A DNA stretch of 64,000 bases. Source: Phycisphaeraceae bacterium (GTDB lineage Bacteria > Planctomycetota > Phycisphaerae > Phycisphaerales > UBA1924). Numbering within the stretch: position 1 is the first letter of the stretch; every line of letters begins with the position of its first letter. The translations under genes were made by a program, and so were the position numbers. Shown piece after piece: positions 55,617 through 64,000 of the stretch. The stretch lies in contig JAHBXF010000001.1 in NCBI GenBank assembly GCA_019636615.1, positions 558,001-622,000 on the forward strand, given 5' to 3'. The notes beneath the pieces are model-generated. The model was not told the DNA's origin, searched no databases, and was given only the letters and a program-made list of their open reading frames with translations.

Positions 55617-57170
55617 TCAACGGGCCACAAGCCGCACGCGGATCTGCCCGTGCAGGCGCGAGCGCCTGTACGACACCTCGACCTCGTCGCCGACGTTGTA
55701 TTGCCCGAGCACACGCACCAGTTCCGCGATGTCGCGGGTGGCCTTGCCGTCGATGGCGGTGATGACATCGCGCGGTCGCAGCGCCGCGGCGCTGTCGGGC
55801 ATGGTGCGCAGCCTGCGGTCAACCGTGACCACCACGGGCCCCTCGCCCGAGCCGGATTCGATCTCGATGCCCAGGCTGGCCTTGCCGGGTTCGATGGTCT
55901 CGGGCACCATCGGCAGGTCGCGCAGCCAGGCGCGGTATTCGCGGTTGATGTCGGCGATGGGCATGCCCAGGGCTTCTTCCAGAGCTGTCACCCCGGTGGG
56001 GTCTTGGGCAAAGCCGGCCGTGTAGGTTTCATACCAGCGCGCCAGCGCGCCCCGCTGCCACACAAAGAGGAAGACGGTTCGTGCCTGCGAGTAGTTGGCC
56101 AGCGGGCGCTGCCCGGTGAATCGGTGCTGGGGCATCGTGGCCAGTTGTTCGATGGGCATCAGCGCGCGGATGCGCTCGAGACGCTTGGCGATGTTCGTGC
56201 GCCAACTCGGCGCGGGGCCCATTTCACCCCCGGGCAGTTCGTCCATGTCTTCCACGAGGCTGCACAGGCCTTCCTGGATCCAGACCGGGTGCCGCTGCCC
56301 CAGTCGCGTGCAACTGCGCCAGTGCAGCACGTGCATGAACTCGTGCCGCAGCGACGAGCCCAGGTCGATGCTCACCAGCCGCTTGGCATCGTGCTCGTAA
56401 GACCCGCCGATCATGCTGTTGCCGCGCACCGCGTCTGCGCCATAGACCGACGCGATCCACCGCATGAAGTCTTCGCGCCGCGGGAGCACGACCACCACCC
56501 ACGCGTCGTCGCGCGACGCGGCCTCGTTCATGATGTCAGGAAAGATGTTCCGGGTAGCCCACGCGGCGACGCGGTCAAGATCGGCGCGCGCCAGGGCGAA
56601 GGCCCTCTCGTCGAAAGCCGCGCGGTATGCCAGACGCAGCCGCTCGTCGATCACTTCGGCGTACGCCCGGTCGGGGAAGAACTCGCGGGCCTCAAGCAGC
56701 CCCGAGTCGCGCCGGGCCACGAGCAGTTGCGGCCAGTGGCCCAGAAGTTCAAGGTAGACCGGGTGCTGCCGCAGCGGCGCGAGGGATGGATCGCGCCGCA
56801 TCTGGTGCGCATCGACAAAGCCGAACTCGACGGCCTTGACCAGGGCCTGCGCGGCATCGTCGAGCCGCTCCATCGCCGCCAGGCAGCAGGCGAGGTTGTA
56901 CCACGCGACAAAGTTGTTTTCTTTCAGGGCCAGCGCTTCGCGGAGCAGGGCGGCCGCGCCTTCGTAGTCGCGCCCGAGGAACTTCTCCACGGCGCGTTCG
57001 GAGAGGTTGGCGACCCGGGCGCGCGTCTGCTCGGGCTTGGGGGAGGCCGCGGGCTGGGCGTTGGCCCCGAAGAGGCAGACCGTCAACGCCGCCACCGATG
57101 CCGCGCGCGACAGAAACCGCCAAAGGTCCCGGGCGGGGCGCGCGTGCGAGGGGTGCGTGGTCTGGTGCAT
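55617..57170 (-). CDS. Exported TPR-gluzincin-like metalloprotease with PDZ domain
   Basis: 517 aa from the ATG at 57170, with AGGAG nine bases upstream. Signal peptide about 1-38. TPR-like helices about 55-130 (YEGAAALLREALALKENNFV). The protease part has HEFMHVLHW near 274 (HExxH) and the downstream HPVWIQEGLCSLVED segment (Glu near 300), the pattern of gluzincin metallopeptidases. A PDZ-like end follows (about 425-517; LRPRDVITAIDGKATRDIAE). The combination may be a surface-protein or envelope protease. It is the distal gene of the seven-gene minus-strand run. Confidence 0.82.
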   Translation of the reverse strand: MHQTTHPSHARPARDLWRFLSRAASVAALTVCLFGANAQPAASPKPEQTRARVANLSERAVEKFLGRDYEGAAALLREALALKENNFVAWYNLACCLAAMERLDDAAQALVKAVEFGFVDAHQMRRDPSLAPLRQHPVYLELLGHWPQLLVARRDSGLLEAREFFPDRAYAEVIDERLRLAYRAAFDERAFALARADLDRVAAWATRNIFPDIMNEAASRDDAWVVVVLPRREDFMRWIASVYGADAVRGNSMIGGSYEHDAKRLVSIDLGSSLRHEFMHVLHWRSCTRLGQRHPVWIQEGLCSLVEDMDELPGGEMGPAPSWRTNIAKRLERIRALMPIEQLATMPQHRFTGQRPLANYSQARTVFLFVWQRGALARWYETYTAGFAQDPTGVTALEEALGMPIADINREYRAWLRDLPMVPETIEPGKASLGIEIESGSGEGPVVVTVDRRLRTMPDSAAALRPRDVITAIDGKATRDIAELVRVLGQYNVGDEVEVSYRRSRLHGQIRVRLVAR

Positions 57171-57217
57171 CGTGCGTGCTCCTGGTCTGCCGCGCGGCCG
57201 CCGGCGATCCATGCACT

Positions 57218-57865
57218 TTACGTGCGTTGGTCGCCCGGGGTTTGGCGCGCGCGCCCCGCGAGTTCATCGAGCACCATCGCGATGGCGCGCGGATAGGTGC
57301 GGCATTCGAGCTCAAAGACCCTCTCGCCCAGCGATTCGGGCGTGTCGCCCGCCAGCACGGGGCACGTGGCTTGCAGGATGGTGCGTCCGTGGTCGTACTC
57401 ATCGTCGCACTCGTGCACGGTGCACCCGCTCTGCGCATCGCCGCTGGCCAGCACGGCCTCGTGCACGCGCCGGCCGTACATGCCCGGGCCGCCGTGGCGG
57501 GGCAGCAGCGCGGGGTGGATGTTGAGGATGCGCCCCCGGTATTGGCGCGGGATGGGCAGCAGCGCGAGGTACCCGGCGAGCACGACGAGGTCGATGCCGC
57601 GCGCTCGCCAGAGTTGGGCCAGATCGGCGGCGCTCACGCCGCGGGGAATGATCATGGTCGAGAGCCCCCTGGCTCTGGCCCGTTCTTCACCCGAGCAGGG
57701 GCGGTTGGCGAGCACCAGGTCGATGCGTGCCGCCAGAGAGCCATCCTCGATGCGGTCCTGCAGGTTGTTCAGCGTGCGTCCGCCGCCCGAGATCATCACC
57801 GCCAGCCGCGGCAGATCGCCCGGCGCGCCGGGCCGCGGGGCGTGCTGTTGCGGGTGTGATTCCAT
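57218..57865 (-). CDS. purN: Phosphoribosylglycinamide formyltransferase
   Basis: 215 aa. Converts GAR to FGAR with 10-formyl-THF in purine synthesis. MISGGGRTLNNLQ near 24 binds the phosphate; NIHPALLPRHGGPGMYG near 115 has catalytic Asn and His, and GCTVHECDDEYDHG near 147 the catalytic Asp. About 20 extra residues at the N-terminus. No other pur genes adjacent. Lies between the STAS and TPR-protease genes on the same strand. Confidence 0.95.
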   Translation of the reverse strand: MESHPQQHAPRPGAPGDLPRLAVMISGGGRTLNNLQDRIEDGSLAARIDLVLANRPCSGEERARARGLSTMIIPRGVSAADLAQLWRARGIDLVVLAGYLALLPIPRQYRGRILNIHPALLPRHGGPGMYGRRVHEAVLASGDAQSGCTVHECDDEYDHGRTILQATCPVLAGDTPESLGERVFELECRTYPRAIAMVLDELAGRARQTPGDQRT

Positions 57866-57907
57866 GTCGCGCGAGCGAAACGTGTGCGGGCGGGGTTGCC
57901 CGCAGGT

Positions 57908-58261
57908 TCAGACAGCCTTGATCGCCTCGGCCACGTCCTTCTTGATCGTGAAGAGTTTGGTCAGGGCGGTCACTTTCAACACGCCCATCAGGTCGTCGCA
58001 GATGCCGCACAGCACCACCTTGCCCTTGGCGGCGTTGGCCGACTTGTTGAGCGACACGAGCACGCCGATGCCCGGCGAGGTCATCAGCAGCACTTCGCTC
58101 ATGTCGATCACGATGCGCCAGCGCGAACTCGGCGCGGCCTTCTCGACATCCGTGCGCACCGGCGTGGCCTCGAAGTCGCCGATCTTCTGGCACTTGAGGT
58201 GAACCACGAGCACATCGCCGTGCATCTGCGTGGAGAGGTAACTGTTGTCGATCATCGTCAT
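57908..58261 (-). CDS. STAS-domain protein (anti-sigma factor antagonist type)
   Basis: 117 aa, a single STAS domain. VIDMSEVLLMTSPGIGVLVS near 51-70 is the phospho-acceptor region; the Ser near 62 is the probable phosphorylation site. Like SpoIIAA or RsbV it would bind an anti-sigma protein when dephosphorylated. A TATCCT box ends seven bases before the ATG, so it may be transcribed alone despite lying in a longer run. The FHA-SpoIIE phosphatase at 8201-9886 is a plausible partner, but this is inference. Confidence 0.92.
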   Translation of the reverse strand: MTMIDNSYLSTQMHGDVLVVHLKCQKIGDFEATPVRTDVEKAAPSSRWRIVIDMSEVLLMTSPGIGVLVSLNKSANAAKGKVVLCGICDDLMGVLKVTALTKLFTIKKDVAEAIKAV

Positions 58262-58268
58262 CGGCGCG

Positions 58269-58274
58269 AGGATA
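58269..58274 (-). promoter_or_regulatory. Candidate -10 box (TATCCT) of STAS gene, near-leaderless
   Basis: On the minus strand TATCCT ends seven bases before the ATG at 58261; no Shine-Dalgarno sequence. Confidence 0.42.
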
Positions 58275-58311
58275 GGAGGGGAAACCCCCGCCCGTCCTGA
58301 AGATTCCCGGC

Positions 58312-58734
58312 TCAGACGCTCGCCGGGGAATCAAAGGGGATGGGCTTGCCGTCGGCCCCTACCGACACCATCACCAGTTCCGCACCCGTCACCGGCACGG
58401 CCCGGTCGTCGGCGCCCGCCGCATACCGCTCGGCCTCAACCTCGACCCGAACGGTCACGCTGCGAGAGCCCTTGCGCAGCGTGGAGGTGTAGAAGTTCAC
58501 CACGTCGCCCACGGCCACGGGCGCCTTGAACTCGATGCGGTCGATCGCCGCCGTCACCCAGCGGTGTGCGCCGTGGCGGCGCGCCTCGACAAACCCCGCC
58601 TGATCGATGTAACTGAGGATCACCCCGCCGAAGATCGTGCCGTACTGGTTCGTCTCTTTGGGCATGGTGATGACACGCAGGGCCAGGTGCCGATCCGCGC
58701 CCGCGTGCGGGATGTTTGATTCAGGGTGGTTCAT
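58312..58734 (-). CDS. Acyl-CoA thioesterase, hotdog fold (YciA-like)
   Basis: 140 aa, single hotdog domain. NQYGTIFGGVILSYIDQAGF near 29-48 contains the catalytic-type Asp of the helix and GG. WVTAAIDRIEFKAPVAVGDV near 60 and the following strands fit the YciA/BACH group of acyl-CoA thioesterases. Cytoplasmic. A TACGCT box ends eight bases before the ATG, so it may have its own promoter. Substrate chain length is unknown. Confidence 0.92.
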   Translation of the reverse strand: MNHPESNIPHAGADRHLALRVITMPKETNQYGTIFGGVILSYIDQAGFVEARRHGAHRWVTAAIDRIEFKAPVAVGDVVNFYTSTLRKGSRSVTVRVEVEAERYAAGADDRAVPVTGAELVMVSVGADGKPIPFDSPASV

Positions 58735-58742
58735 CTGGCTTC

Positions 58743-58748
58743 AGCGTA
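58743..58748 (-). promoter_or_regulatory. Candidate -10 box (TACGCT) of thioesterase gene, near-leaderless
   Basis: On the minus strand TACGCT ends eight bases before the ATG at 58734; no Shine-Dalgarno sequence. Confidence 0.4.
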
Positions 58749-58778
58749 CGCCGCGCCCGCGATCACCGCGCGCCGCCC

Positions 58779-59321
58779 CTACCGCAGCGGGTGCATCTGG
58801 CGCTGGGCGCGCGCCTCGTTGAACCGCACGATCGCCGCGGGGTGATCTTTGAGCAGTTTCACGAGTTGGCTGGGCGAGCAGCACAGCCGCAGCGCGGCAC
58901 GCCGGACATCGAGCCCGCAGGCCGCGAGCATATCAAGCCCTTCGGCCAGCAGCGCGGGGAAGTCGGCGTGCGAAGGGTTGCACACGATGCGGCCGCCGCC
59001 ACGCTCGGGGCAGCGGGTGAGCCACAGGGCCGACCTCGCCTCGCCATCGGGCACGGGGGTGCGCACCCACACGGCCAGCGCGAGCCGCAGTCGCGCCAGC
59101 GCCACCTGCTTGTTCTCCTCGGCGCTCCGCCGCTCGCCCGCGTGCGCCTCGATGCCCGTGGGCGTGTGCACGATGCGGATCAGCGTTTCGACCTTGTTCC
59201 TGTGCTGGCCGCCGGGCCCGCCGGCCCTGCCGCGCTCTACCACGCACTGCGCCAGCAACGCCTCGACCGGCTGTGTGGACGGGTGCGGCGGCGGGGCGAA
59301 GGTGAACTCGTGTCGAGCCAT
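58779..59321 (-). CDS. Peptide chain release factor-like protein with GGQ motif
   Basis: 180 aa. The hydrolytic motif AGGPGGQHRNKVET has GGQ at 37-39, as in RF1/RF2 domain 3 and ribosome-rescue proteins (ArfB/YaeJ, RF-H, mtRF-R). No codon-recognition domain is present, so it would be a codon-independent rescue factor; the C-terminal LVKLLKDHP and RFNEARAQRQ part is basic and could enter the mRNA channel. Such a factor would back up the tmRNA at the left of the window. It lies 24 bases downstream of tsaD on the same strand. Confidence 0.9.
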   Translation of the reverse strand: MARHEFTFAPPPHPSTQPVEALLAQCVVERGRAGGPGGQHRNKVETLIRIVHTPTGIEAHAGERRSAEENKQVALARLRLALAVWVRTPVPDGEARSALWLTRCPERGGGRIVCNPSHADFPALLAEGLDMLAACGLDVRRAALRLCCSPSQLVKLLKDHPAAIVRFNEARAQRQMHPLR

Positions 59322-59345
59322 GCGTTCTCGGCCGATGTGCGGCCG

Positions 59346-60398
59346 TCAGAGGGCCGAGGTGGGCACCGCCCGCAGCGATAGATCCGCCACGCGCCCCGCC
59401 CCGTGCAAGTGATATCCCAGCCCGGCGATCATCGCGCCGTTGTCGATCGAGAGTGAGGGCGGCGGCAGCACCAGCCGCAACGATCGCTCTGCCGCCAACC
59501 CGCTCAGCCGGGCGCGCAGCAGCGAGTTGGCCGTGACGCCCCCGCCCGCCACGAGCGTGCCCACGCCGTTGGCGGGGCCATCCAGCGCGCGCCTGAGTTT
59601 CAAGATCACGGCTTCGACCGCCGCGCGCTGAAAACTCGCGGCGATGTCGGCCCGCCTGGCGGCGGTGAGTTCCGGCGCGGGCGCGCCCCTGGCCCCGGGC
59701 ACGCCCCTGGCCGCATAGAGCACCGCGGTTTTGAGCCCCGAGAAAGAAAAGTCAAGCGAGCCCGGCGCGATGCGGCTGATGGGGAACTCGCAGGCCTGCG
59801 CGTTGGTGCCGGGGCTCGCGGCCAGCCGATCCAGGTTGGGGCCGCCGGGAAAGGGCAACCCCAGCACCGCCGCCACCTTATCAAACGCTTCGCCGATGGC
59901 GTCGTCGATGGTCGCGCCCAGCCGCTTCACATCCGTCCATGATTCCAGCAGATACATCGACGTGTGCCCGCCGCTGACCACCAACCCCAGCGCAGGGAAC
60001 GCCACGGCCTCCACACCCGAGGCCTCTGTGGGGCGCAGCATGCCCGAGTACAGATGCGCGTGCACATGATCCACGCCGATCAGCGGCCGCCCGAGCGACC
60101 ACGCCAGCGCCTTGGCCGCGGACACGCCCACGAGCAACGACCCGATCAGCCCGGGGCGGTGCCCCACCGCCACCGCGTCGATCATCCCCAGCCCCACACC
60201 AGCACGCGCGAGGGCCTCGCGGATGGTGGGCAGCATGCGTTCGACGTGTGCGCGGCTGGCGATCTCGGGCACCACGCCCGCGTATTCGGCGTGAAGATCT
60301 GTCTGCGAGGCCACCACGCTGGCGTGCACGATCTCGCCCCGCTCGACCAACGCCGCGGCGGTTTCGTCGCACGAAGATTCGATGCCCAGGATCATCAT
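59346..60398 (-). CDS. tsaD: tRNA N6-threonylcarbamoyladenosine transferase TsaD
   Basis: 350 aa from the ATG at 60398; another ATG follows directly. Transfers the threonylcarbamoyl group to A37 of ANN-decoding tRNAs, with TsaB and TsaE. IESSCDETAAAL at 6-17; YAGVVPEIASRAHVE near 44; metal site GVDHVHAHLYSG (HxxxH) near 113; VSGGHTSMYLLE near 142; ATP loop FDKVAAVLGLPFPGGPNLDR near 175. Standard length. tsaB, tsaC and tsaE are not in the window. Second gene of the minus-strand run. Confidence 0.96.
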   Translation of the reverse strand: MMILGIESSCDETAAALVERGEIVHASVVASQTDLHAEYAGVVPEIASRAHVERMLPTIREALARAGVGLGMIDAVAVGHRPGLIGSLLVGVSAAKALAWSLGRPLIGVDHVHAHLYSGMLRPTEASGVEAVAFPALGLVVSGGHTSMYLLESWTDVKRLGATIDDAIGEAFDKVAAVLGLPFPGGPNLDRLAASPGTNAQACEFPISRIAPGSLDFSFSGLKTAVLYAARGVPGARGAPAPELTAARRADIAASFQRAAVEAVILKLRRALDGPANGVGTLVAGGGVTANSLLRARLSGLAAERSLRLVLPPPSLSIDNGAMIAGLGYHLHGAGRVADLSLRAVPTSAL

Positions 60399-60474
60399 GC
60401 ACGCCCGCCCCGGGTTCGCCGCGGCGCACCCCTCAACGGGCGGGCGTTCAAGCGGTATGGCACGCCTGCGAGGG

Positions 60475-62154
60475 TCATTTGCCGGGCGACTCGGGCTTGG
60501 CGGGCGGCTCTTCGCGGTGGCGGGGTTGCACATCGGCGTCGAGCAGCCAGCGTTCGAGGTTGTTGCCGGTGATATCGAGCAACGTCACAACGTTGCCGTC
60601 GCGGTCGCGCACTTCCAGCGTGCCGCCGGTCAGGTCGAGGTCGTCGGGCCACAGGTCGGCCAGGGTGGTAGTCTGTGAATCCGCGGCCTCTTCGAGCGCG
60701 GCCATCCGCCGCTCGGCCCGCTCCAGTTCGCGCATCAACCGCTGCTGGAACTGCTCGAGCCGGCGGAGTTCCTCCGCCGCGATGCGGCCCGCGGGGCTGC
60801 CCGTCTCGCCCGTGGGCGACCACGCGCCGCTGTCGATGCGGGCCTGCACGGCGCGCACGGCGGCGGTGAGTTGAGGGTCCAGCATGGTTTCAAGGATCGA
60901 ATCGGTCTTTGTCCAGTCCGTGGCGTCGGTCTGCCCGGGCTGATCGGCCCGCAGGACCTCCTGCCTGCGACGCACCTCCATCATGGCGATGATCTGCGCA
61001 TCGGACATGGGCACATAAAACCCATCGCTGGGATCAACGCCCCACTGGGCAGAGTCGTCCTTGCGTGTGATGCTTCTGCCGCTGGGCAGGAAGTACCCCT
61101 GCTCGGTGAGTTTGATCTCGGCCCCGTTGCCGCTGGGCAGTTCGATGACGCTCTGCACGCTGCCCTTGCCGAAACTGCGCGCCCCCACGGCGACGGCGCG
61201 GTTGTTCTCGACCAGCGCCCCGGCCAGCACCTCGCTGGCCGACGCGCTCGCGCCGTTGATGAGCACCGCCAGGGGGAAGTCGGGGAGTGTGCCCGCGCTC
61301 ACGGCCCGTGTGACCTTTTCCGGGTGCGCCCGCCCGCGGGTAGACACGATCACCCCTTCTTTCAGGAAGAAGTCAGCGATGGCCTCGGCCTCGCTCAGCA
61401 GGCCGCCGGGGTTGCCGCGCAGATCGAGCACCAGCCCGCCCAGCCGGCCCTCGTGCGCGCCCACGCTGCGCAGCGCTTCGAGCACTTCCTGCGAACAGCG
61501 CGGCGTGAAGTTCGTCAGCCGCACATAGGCGATGCGCCGGTCGCGGTCGATGAGAAACTCCCAGTTGTTCGGGTCGTCGTCGCGCCGGTGAAAACTCTTC
61601 ACCGCGCGTGTCTTGATCCGTTCACGGATAATCTCGAACTCGAGCCTCGCCCCTTTCCGTTCGACCACGATCTTCACCGGCGTGCCCGGCTCGCCCATGA
61701 GCATGCCCACGCACGCCTCGACACTCTTGTTCTGCGTGCTCTGGCCCTCGATCTCGACCACGCGGTCGTCGGGCATGAGCCCCACCCGGAAGGCCGGGCT
61801 GTCTTCGAGCGGGCTCACGATCGTGAGCCACCCCTGCTGCATGTTCACCTGAGCGCCGATGCCGACATACTCGCCCGTGAGGCTCTTGTTGAACTCCCCC
61901 CGCTCCGACGCGGGCACGTACACGGTGTACGGGTCGGCCAGGGCCTCGACCATTCCCTTGATCGCCCCTTCGCGAAGTTTGCCGGCGTCCGGCTGCTCGA
62001 TATACCGGGTCGAGATCAGGTGTTTCACCTCGACCAGTTCGTCAAAGAACCGGTAGTCGTCGGCCCGAACCCCGAGCCTGTGAGAGGCCGCCAGCGTCGC
62101 CGCCAGCCCGGTGATGCCGAAGATCGCAAAGAGCAGATTCTGCCGAGTCGACAC
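60475..62154 (-). CDS. S41-family C-terminal processing protease with PDZ domain
   Basis: 559 aa from a GTG at 62154, preceded by AGGAG; the earlier ATG of the open frame lacks a site. Short N-terminal hydrophobic segment (LLFAIFGITGLAATLAA), a signal peptide or anchor. A PDZ domain about 90-180, then the S41 catalytic core: VLINGASASASEVLAGAL (Ser near 303) and ARSFGKGSVQSVIEL (Lys near 329). C-terminal region (about 415-559) is coiled and charged (RRLEQFQQRLMRELERAER). CtpA-like proteases trim envelope proteins. First gene of the minus-strand run. Confidence 0.92.
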   Translation of the reverse strand: MSTRQNLLFAIFGITGLAATLAASHRLGVRADDYRFFDELVEVKHLISTRYIEQPDAGKLREGAIKGMVEALADPYTVYVPASERGEFNKSLTGEYVGIGAQVNMQQGWLTIVSPLEDSPAFRVGLMPDDRVVEIEGQSTQNKSVEACVGMLMGEPGTPVKIVVERKGARLEFEIIRERIKTRAVKSFHRRDDDPNNWEFLIDRDRRIAYVRLTNFTPRCSQEVLEALRSVGAHEGRLGGLVLDLRGNPGGLLSEAEAIADFFLKEGVIVSTRGRAHPEKVTRAVSAGTLPDFPLAVLINGASASASEVLAGALVENNRAVAVGARSFGKGSVQSVIELPSGNGAEIKLTEQGYFLPSGRSITRKDDSAQWGVDPSDGFYVPMSDAQIIAMMEVRRRQEVLRADQPGQTDATDWTKTDSILETMLDPQLTAAVRAVQARIDSGAWSPTGETGSPAGRIAAEELRRLEQFQQRLMRELERAERRMAALEEAADSQTTTLADLWPDDLDLTGGTLEVRDRDGNVVTLLDITGNNLERWLLDADVQPRHREEPPAKPESPGK

Positions 62155-62372
62155 GGTGGTTCTCCTGATCTTCCCGCCGTCTTTTCCACGACTCACCAGC
62201 GGGCGTACCGAATCAATACAGAACGATAGCGTCGCGGGTTCGCGCAGGAATTCCGCCCCGGGGCCATTCTCCGCGGCCCTTCCCCTACGATCCATCCACA
62301 CACAGGCCGCCCGGCGTGGCGGCCTCACGCTTCGCGGCGCGCCGCCGCCGCTCTCCGCCTCTCCCCCCCACA
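62155..62372. other. Divergent intergenic region of S41 protease and hflX
   Basis: 218 bases with the AGGAG site of the protease gene and a TACGAT box (about 62286) that could start hflX; no more is clear. Confidence 0.4.
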
Positions 62373-63788
62373 ATGACCACAGAACGCACGACGATTGATG
62401 TCCAGAGTGAACGGGTTGTTCTCGCCGCCGGGCGCCTGCCCGACTCGAACCACGACCCGCGCGATCCCTTCGGCGAACTGCGTTCCCTGGCCGAGCAGGC
62501 GGGGGCAACGGTCGTCGGCGAACTGTCGCAGCGCCTCGAACGCCGCGTGCCCGCCACTTTTCTGGGCAGCGGCAAGGTGCAGGAACTCAAGGCCCTGTGC
62601 GAAGAGACCCGGGCCAGCACCATCATCTTTGACCACGACCTCTCGCCCAAGCAGATCAGCAACATCGAGAAGGCAACCCTGCGCAAAGTGCTCGACCGCA
62701 GCGAACTCATCCTCGACATCTTCGCCAGCCGCGCCGCCACGGCCGAGGCCAAACTGCAGGTTGAACTCGCGCAGATGGAATACACCTACCCGCGCCTCAA
62801 GGCGATGTGGAGCCACCTGGAGCGCATCGTCGGCGGCATCGGCACGCGCGGCCCCGGCGAGCAGCAGTTGGAGATCGACCGTCGCCTCGTGCAACGCCGC
62901 AAACTCGAACTGCAGCGTGATCTTGAGGTCATCCAGGCCCGAAAACGCCGCGAGGTCGCCGCGCGCAAGCGCGAACACTTCACCGTCGGCATCGTGGGCT
63001 ACACCAACGCGGGCAAGTCAACACTCTTCAACACGCTCACCGCGGGCGGCGCCTACGCCGACGACCGCCTCTTCGCCACGCTCATGACCCGCACACGCAC
63101 GTGGGATGTGGGCGGGGGCATCGACGTGATGCTCTCCGACACTGTCGGCTTTGTCCGCAACATCCCCCACCACCTGGTCGCTTCGTTCCGCGCCACCCTC
63201 GAAGAGGCCACGCACGCCGACGTGCTGCTCATCGTGCTCGATGTCTCCGACCCCGCGGCGGAACTGCAGTACCAGGTTGTCACCGGCGTGCTCGACGAAC
63301 TCGAAGAAGAACTGCGCGATTCGAGCCACGCCGAAGACCAGGCGTGGACCGCGCCCGAACGCATCGTGCTGCTCAACAAGATCGACCGCCTCGCCGACGC
63401 CGGCCAACTGCTGGCCTGGCAGGGCAAAATCCCCGGGGCGGTGCCCATCTGTGCGCTCGGGGGCGACGACCGACGCTCCGGCCTGCCGCAACTGGCCGCC
63501 ATGGTGCGCGCCCGCGCCGTGGGGCAGATGCAGGAGTACCGCATCACCGTGCCGCTGCGCGACTCTCGCACGGTGCACGCCATCGAGTCTCGCGCCACGG
63601 TCCTCGACCGCGAATACTCAGACGATCACGTGACGCTGCTGGCGCGCATCGGCGAGCGACAGGTCGCCGCGCTGCGTGCCGCGGGCGCGATGCTCGATGT
63701 CGCGCACCCCGACGGCACCCCCGTGCCCGTCGCCGGCGCACGCGCCGAGGGCTGGGCCCCCAAAGAGGACGAATCTTCGCGCACGTGA
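62373..63788 (+). CDS. hflX: Ribosome-splitting GTPase HflX
   Basis: 471 aa from the ATG at 62373. HflX binds stalled or heat-damaged 70S ribosomes and splits them. The N-terminal HflX domain (about 15-195) holds LDIFASRAATAEAKLQVELA and GGIGTRGPGEQQLE. The G domain: G1 VGYTNAGKSTLFN near 208, G2 and G3 with LSDTVGFVRNIPHHLVASF near 250, G4 LLNKIDR near 332. C-terminal domain complete; the last ten residues are acidic. With tmRNA and the GGQ protein it adds to a third ribosome-rescue function in this window. Confidence 0.95.
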   Translation: MTTERTTIDVQSERVVLAAGRLPDSNHDPRDPFGELRSLAEQAGATVVGELSQRLERRVPATFLGSGKVQELKALCEETRASTIIFDHDLSPKQISNIEKATLRKVLDRSELILDIFASRAATAEAKLQVELAQMEYTYPRLKAMWSHLERIVGGIGTRGPGEQQLEIDRRLVQRRKLELQRDLEVIQARKRREVAARKREHFTVGIVGYTNAGKSTLFNTLTAGGAYADDRLFATLMTRTRTWDVGGGIDVMLSDTVGFVRNIPHHLVASFRATLEEATHADVLLIVLDVSDPAAELQYQVVTGVLDELEEELRDSSHAEDQAWTAPERIVLLNKIDRLADAGQLLAWQGKIPGAVPICALGGDDRRSGLPQLAAMVRARAVGQMQEYRITVPLRDSRTVHAIESRATVLDREYSDDHVTLLARIGERQVAALRAAGAMLDVAHPDGTPVPVAGARAEGWAPKEDESSRT

Positions 63789-63939
63789 TCCGTGCAGACT
63801 CCGTACGCCCGCCCGCGGACGAAGGGCCCGATCGTGTATTCGTCGCAACAGCGCGGCCATGATGGCCCAAAGATGCTTCCCGAGATGGAAAGCCGTCCCG
63901 CCCCGGACAATACTTCGACCCTAAAGTTTTGTCCGTCTC

Positions 63940-64000
63940 GCCACCTTAGCTCAGCGGTAGAGCGATGCTTTCGTAAAGCATAGGTCTGGGGTTCAAATCC
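63940..64000 (+). tRNA. tRNA-Thr (anticodon CGU), 3' end outside window
   Basis: Acceptor GCCACCT, D arm GCTC...GAGC, anticodon stem ATGCT/AGCAT around loop TTCGTAA (anticodon CGT), then the T arm TGGGG TTCAAAT CC cut by the window edge. 61 bases are present; about 12-15 are missing. Confidence 0.93.

Overview
The window is 64 kb of GC-rich DNA, almost entirely coding, and looks like chromosome of a planctomycete of the class Phycisphaerae. This is an inference from several traits: secreted proteins ending in a VPTPG...RRRR exosortase (PEP-CTERM-like) sorting tail, secreted proteins with dockerin-like DxNxDG repeats, a prepilin head of the type [18 protein letters not shown] followed by LLPALGKAR, and many housekeeping genes scattered as single genes instead of sitting in classical operons. 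I see no prophage, insertion sequence, CRISPR array or clear genomic island.

Left part (1-13 kb): the 3' portion of a tmRNA gene runs off the left edge. It is followed by two translationally coupled secreted dockerin-like proteins (minus strand), tRNA-Arg(UCU), a 61-bp direct repeat, a VWA-domain protein, a lipoprotein overlapping mutS, an FHA-GAF-SpoIIE phosphatase, and a tandem pair of paralogous PEP-CTERM proteins with matching promoters and terminators.

12-26 kb: flavin reductase-like protein, an unknown gene coupled to a lipoprotein hydrolase, malate dehydrogenase, a secreted CpcT-like/FKBP fusion, DnaJ, an exopolysaccharide-initiating sugar transferase, a vanadium haloperoxidase with a sorting tail, MnmG, a DinB-fold protein with Cys-rich ends, a prepilin-like protein and a thioredoxin-like protein.

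26-48 kb: a third PEP-CTERM protein, a methyltransferase, UbiD, M28 and M3 peptidases (divergent), GcvP, a small membrane protein, a stand-alone atpD with its own terminator, thyX, a lipase-like protein, lipB, an SMR transporter, a short-chain fatty acid transporter, a histidine kinase, a patatin and a cold-shock protein.

48-64 kb: a nucleoside-type MFS transporter, a sigma factor coupled to a membrane-anchored probable anti-sigma protein, and a three-gene operon that looks like hydroxyproline catabolism (alpha-ketoglutarate semialdehyde dehydrogenase, proline-racemase-family epimerase, DapA-family deaminase). Then comes a seven-gene minus-strand run (S41 protease, tsaD, RF-like GGQ protein, thioesterase, STAS, purN, TPR-protease-PDZ), then hflX divergently, and a tRNA-Thr(CGU) cut by the right edge.

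Two regulatory themes stand out. Genes for sorted secreted proteins have TTGACA-N17-CACA(C/A)T promoters and strong ribosome binding sites. About ten housekeeping genes instead have a TANNNT box ending 6-11 bases before the start codon and no ribosome binding site, which suggests leaderless transcripts.
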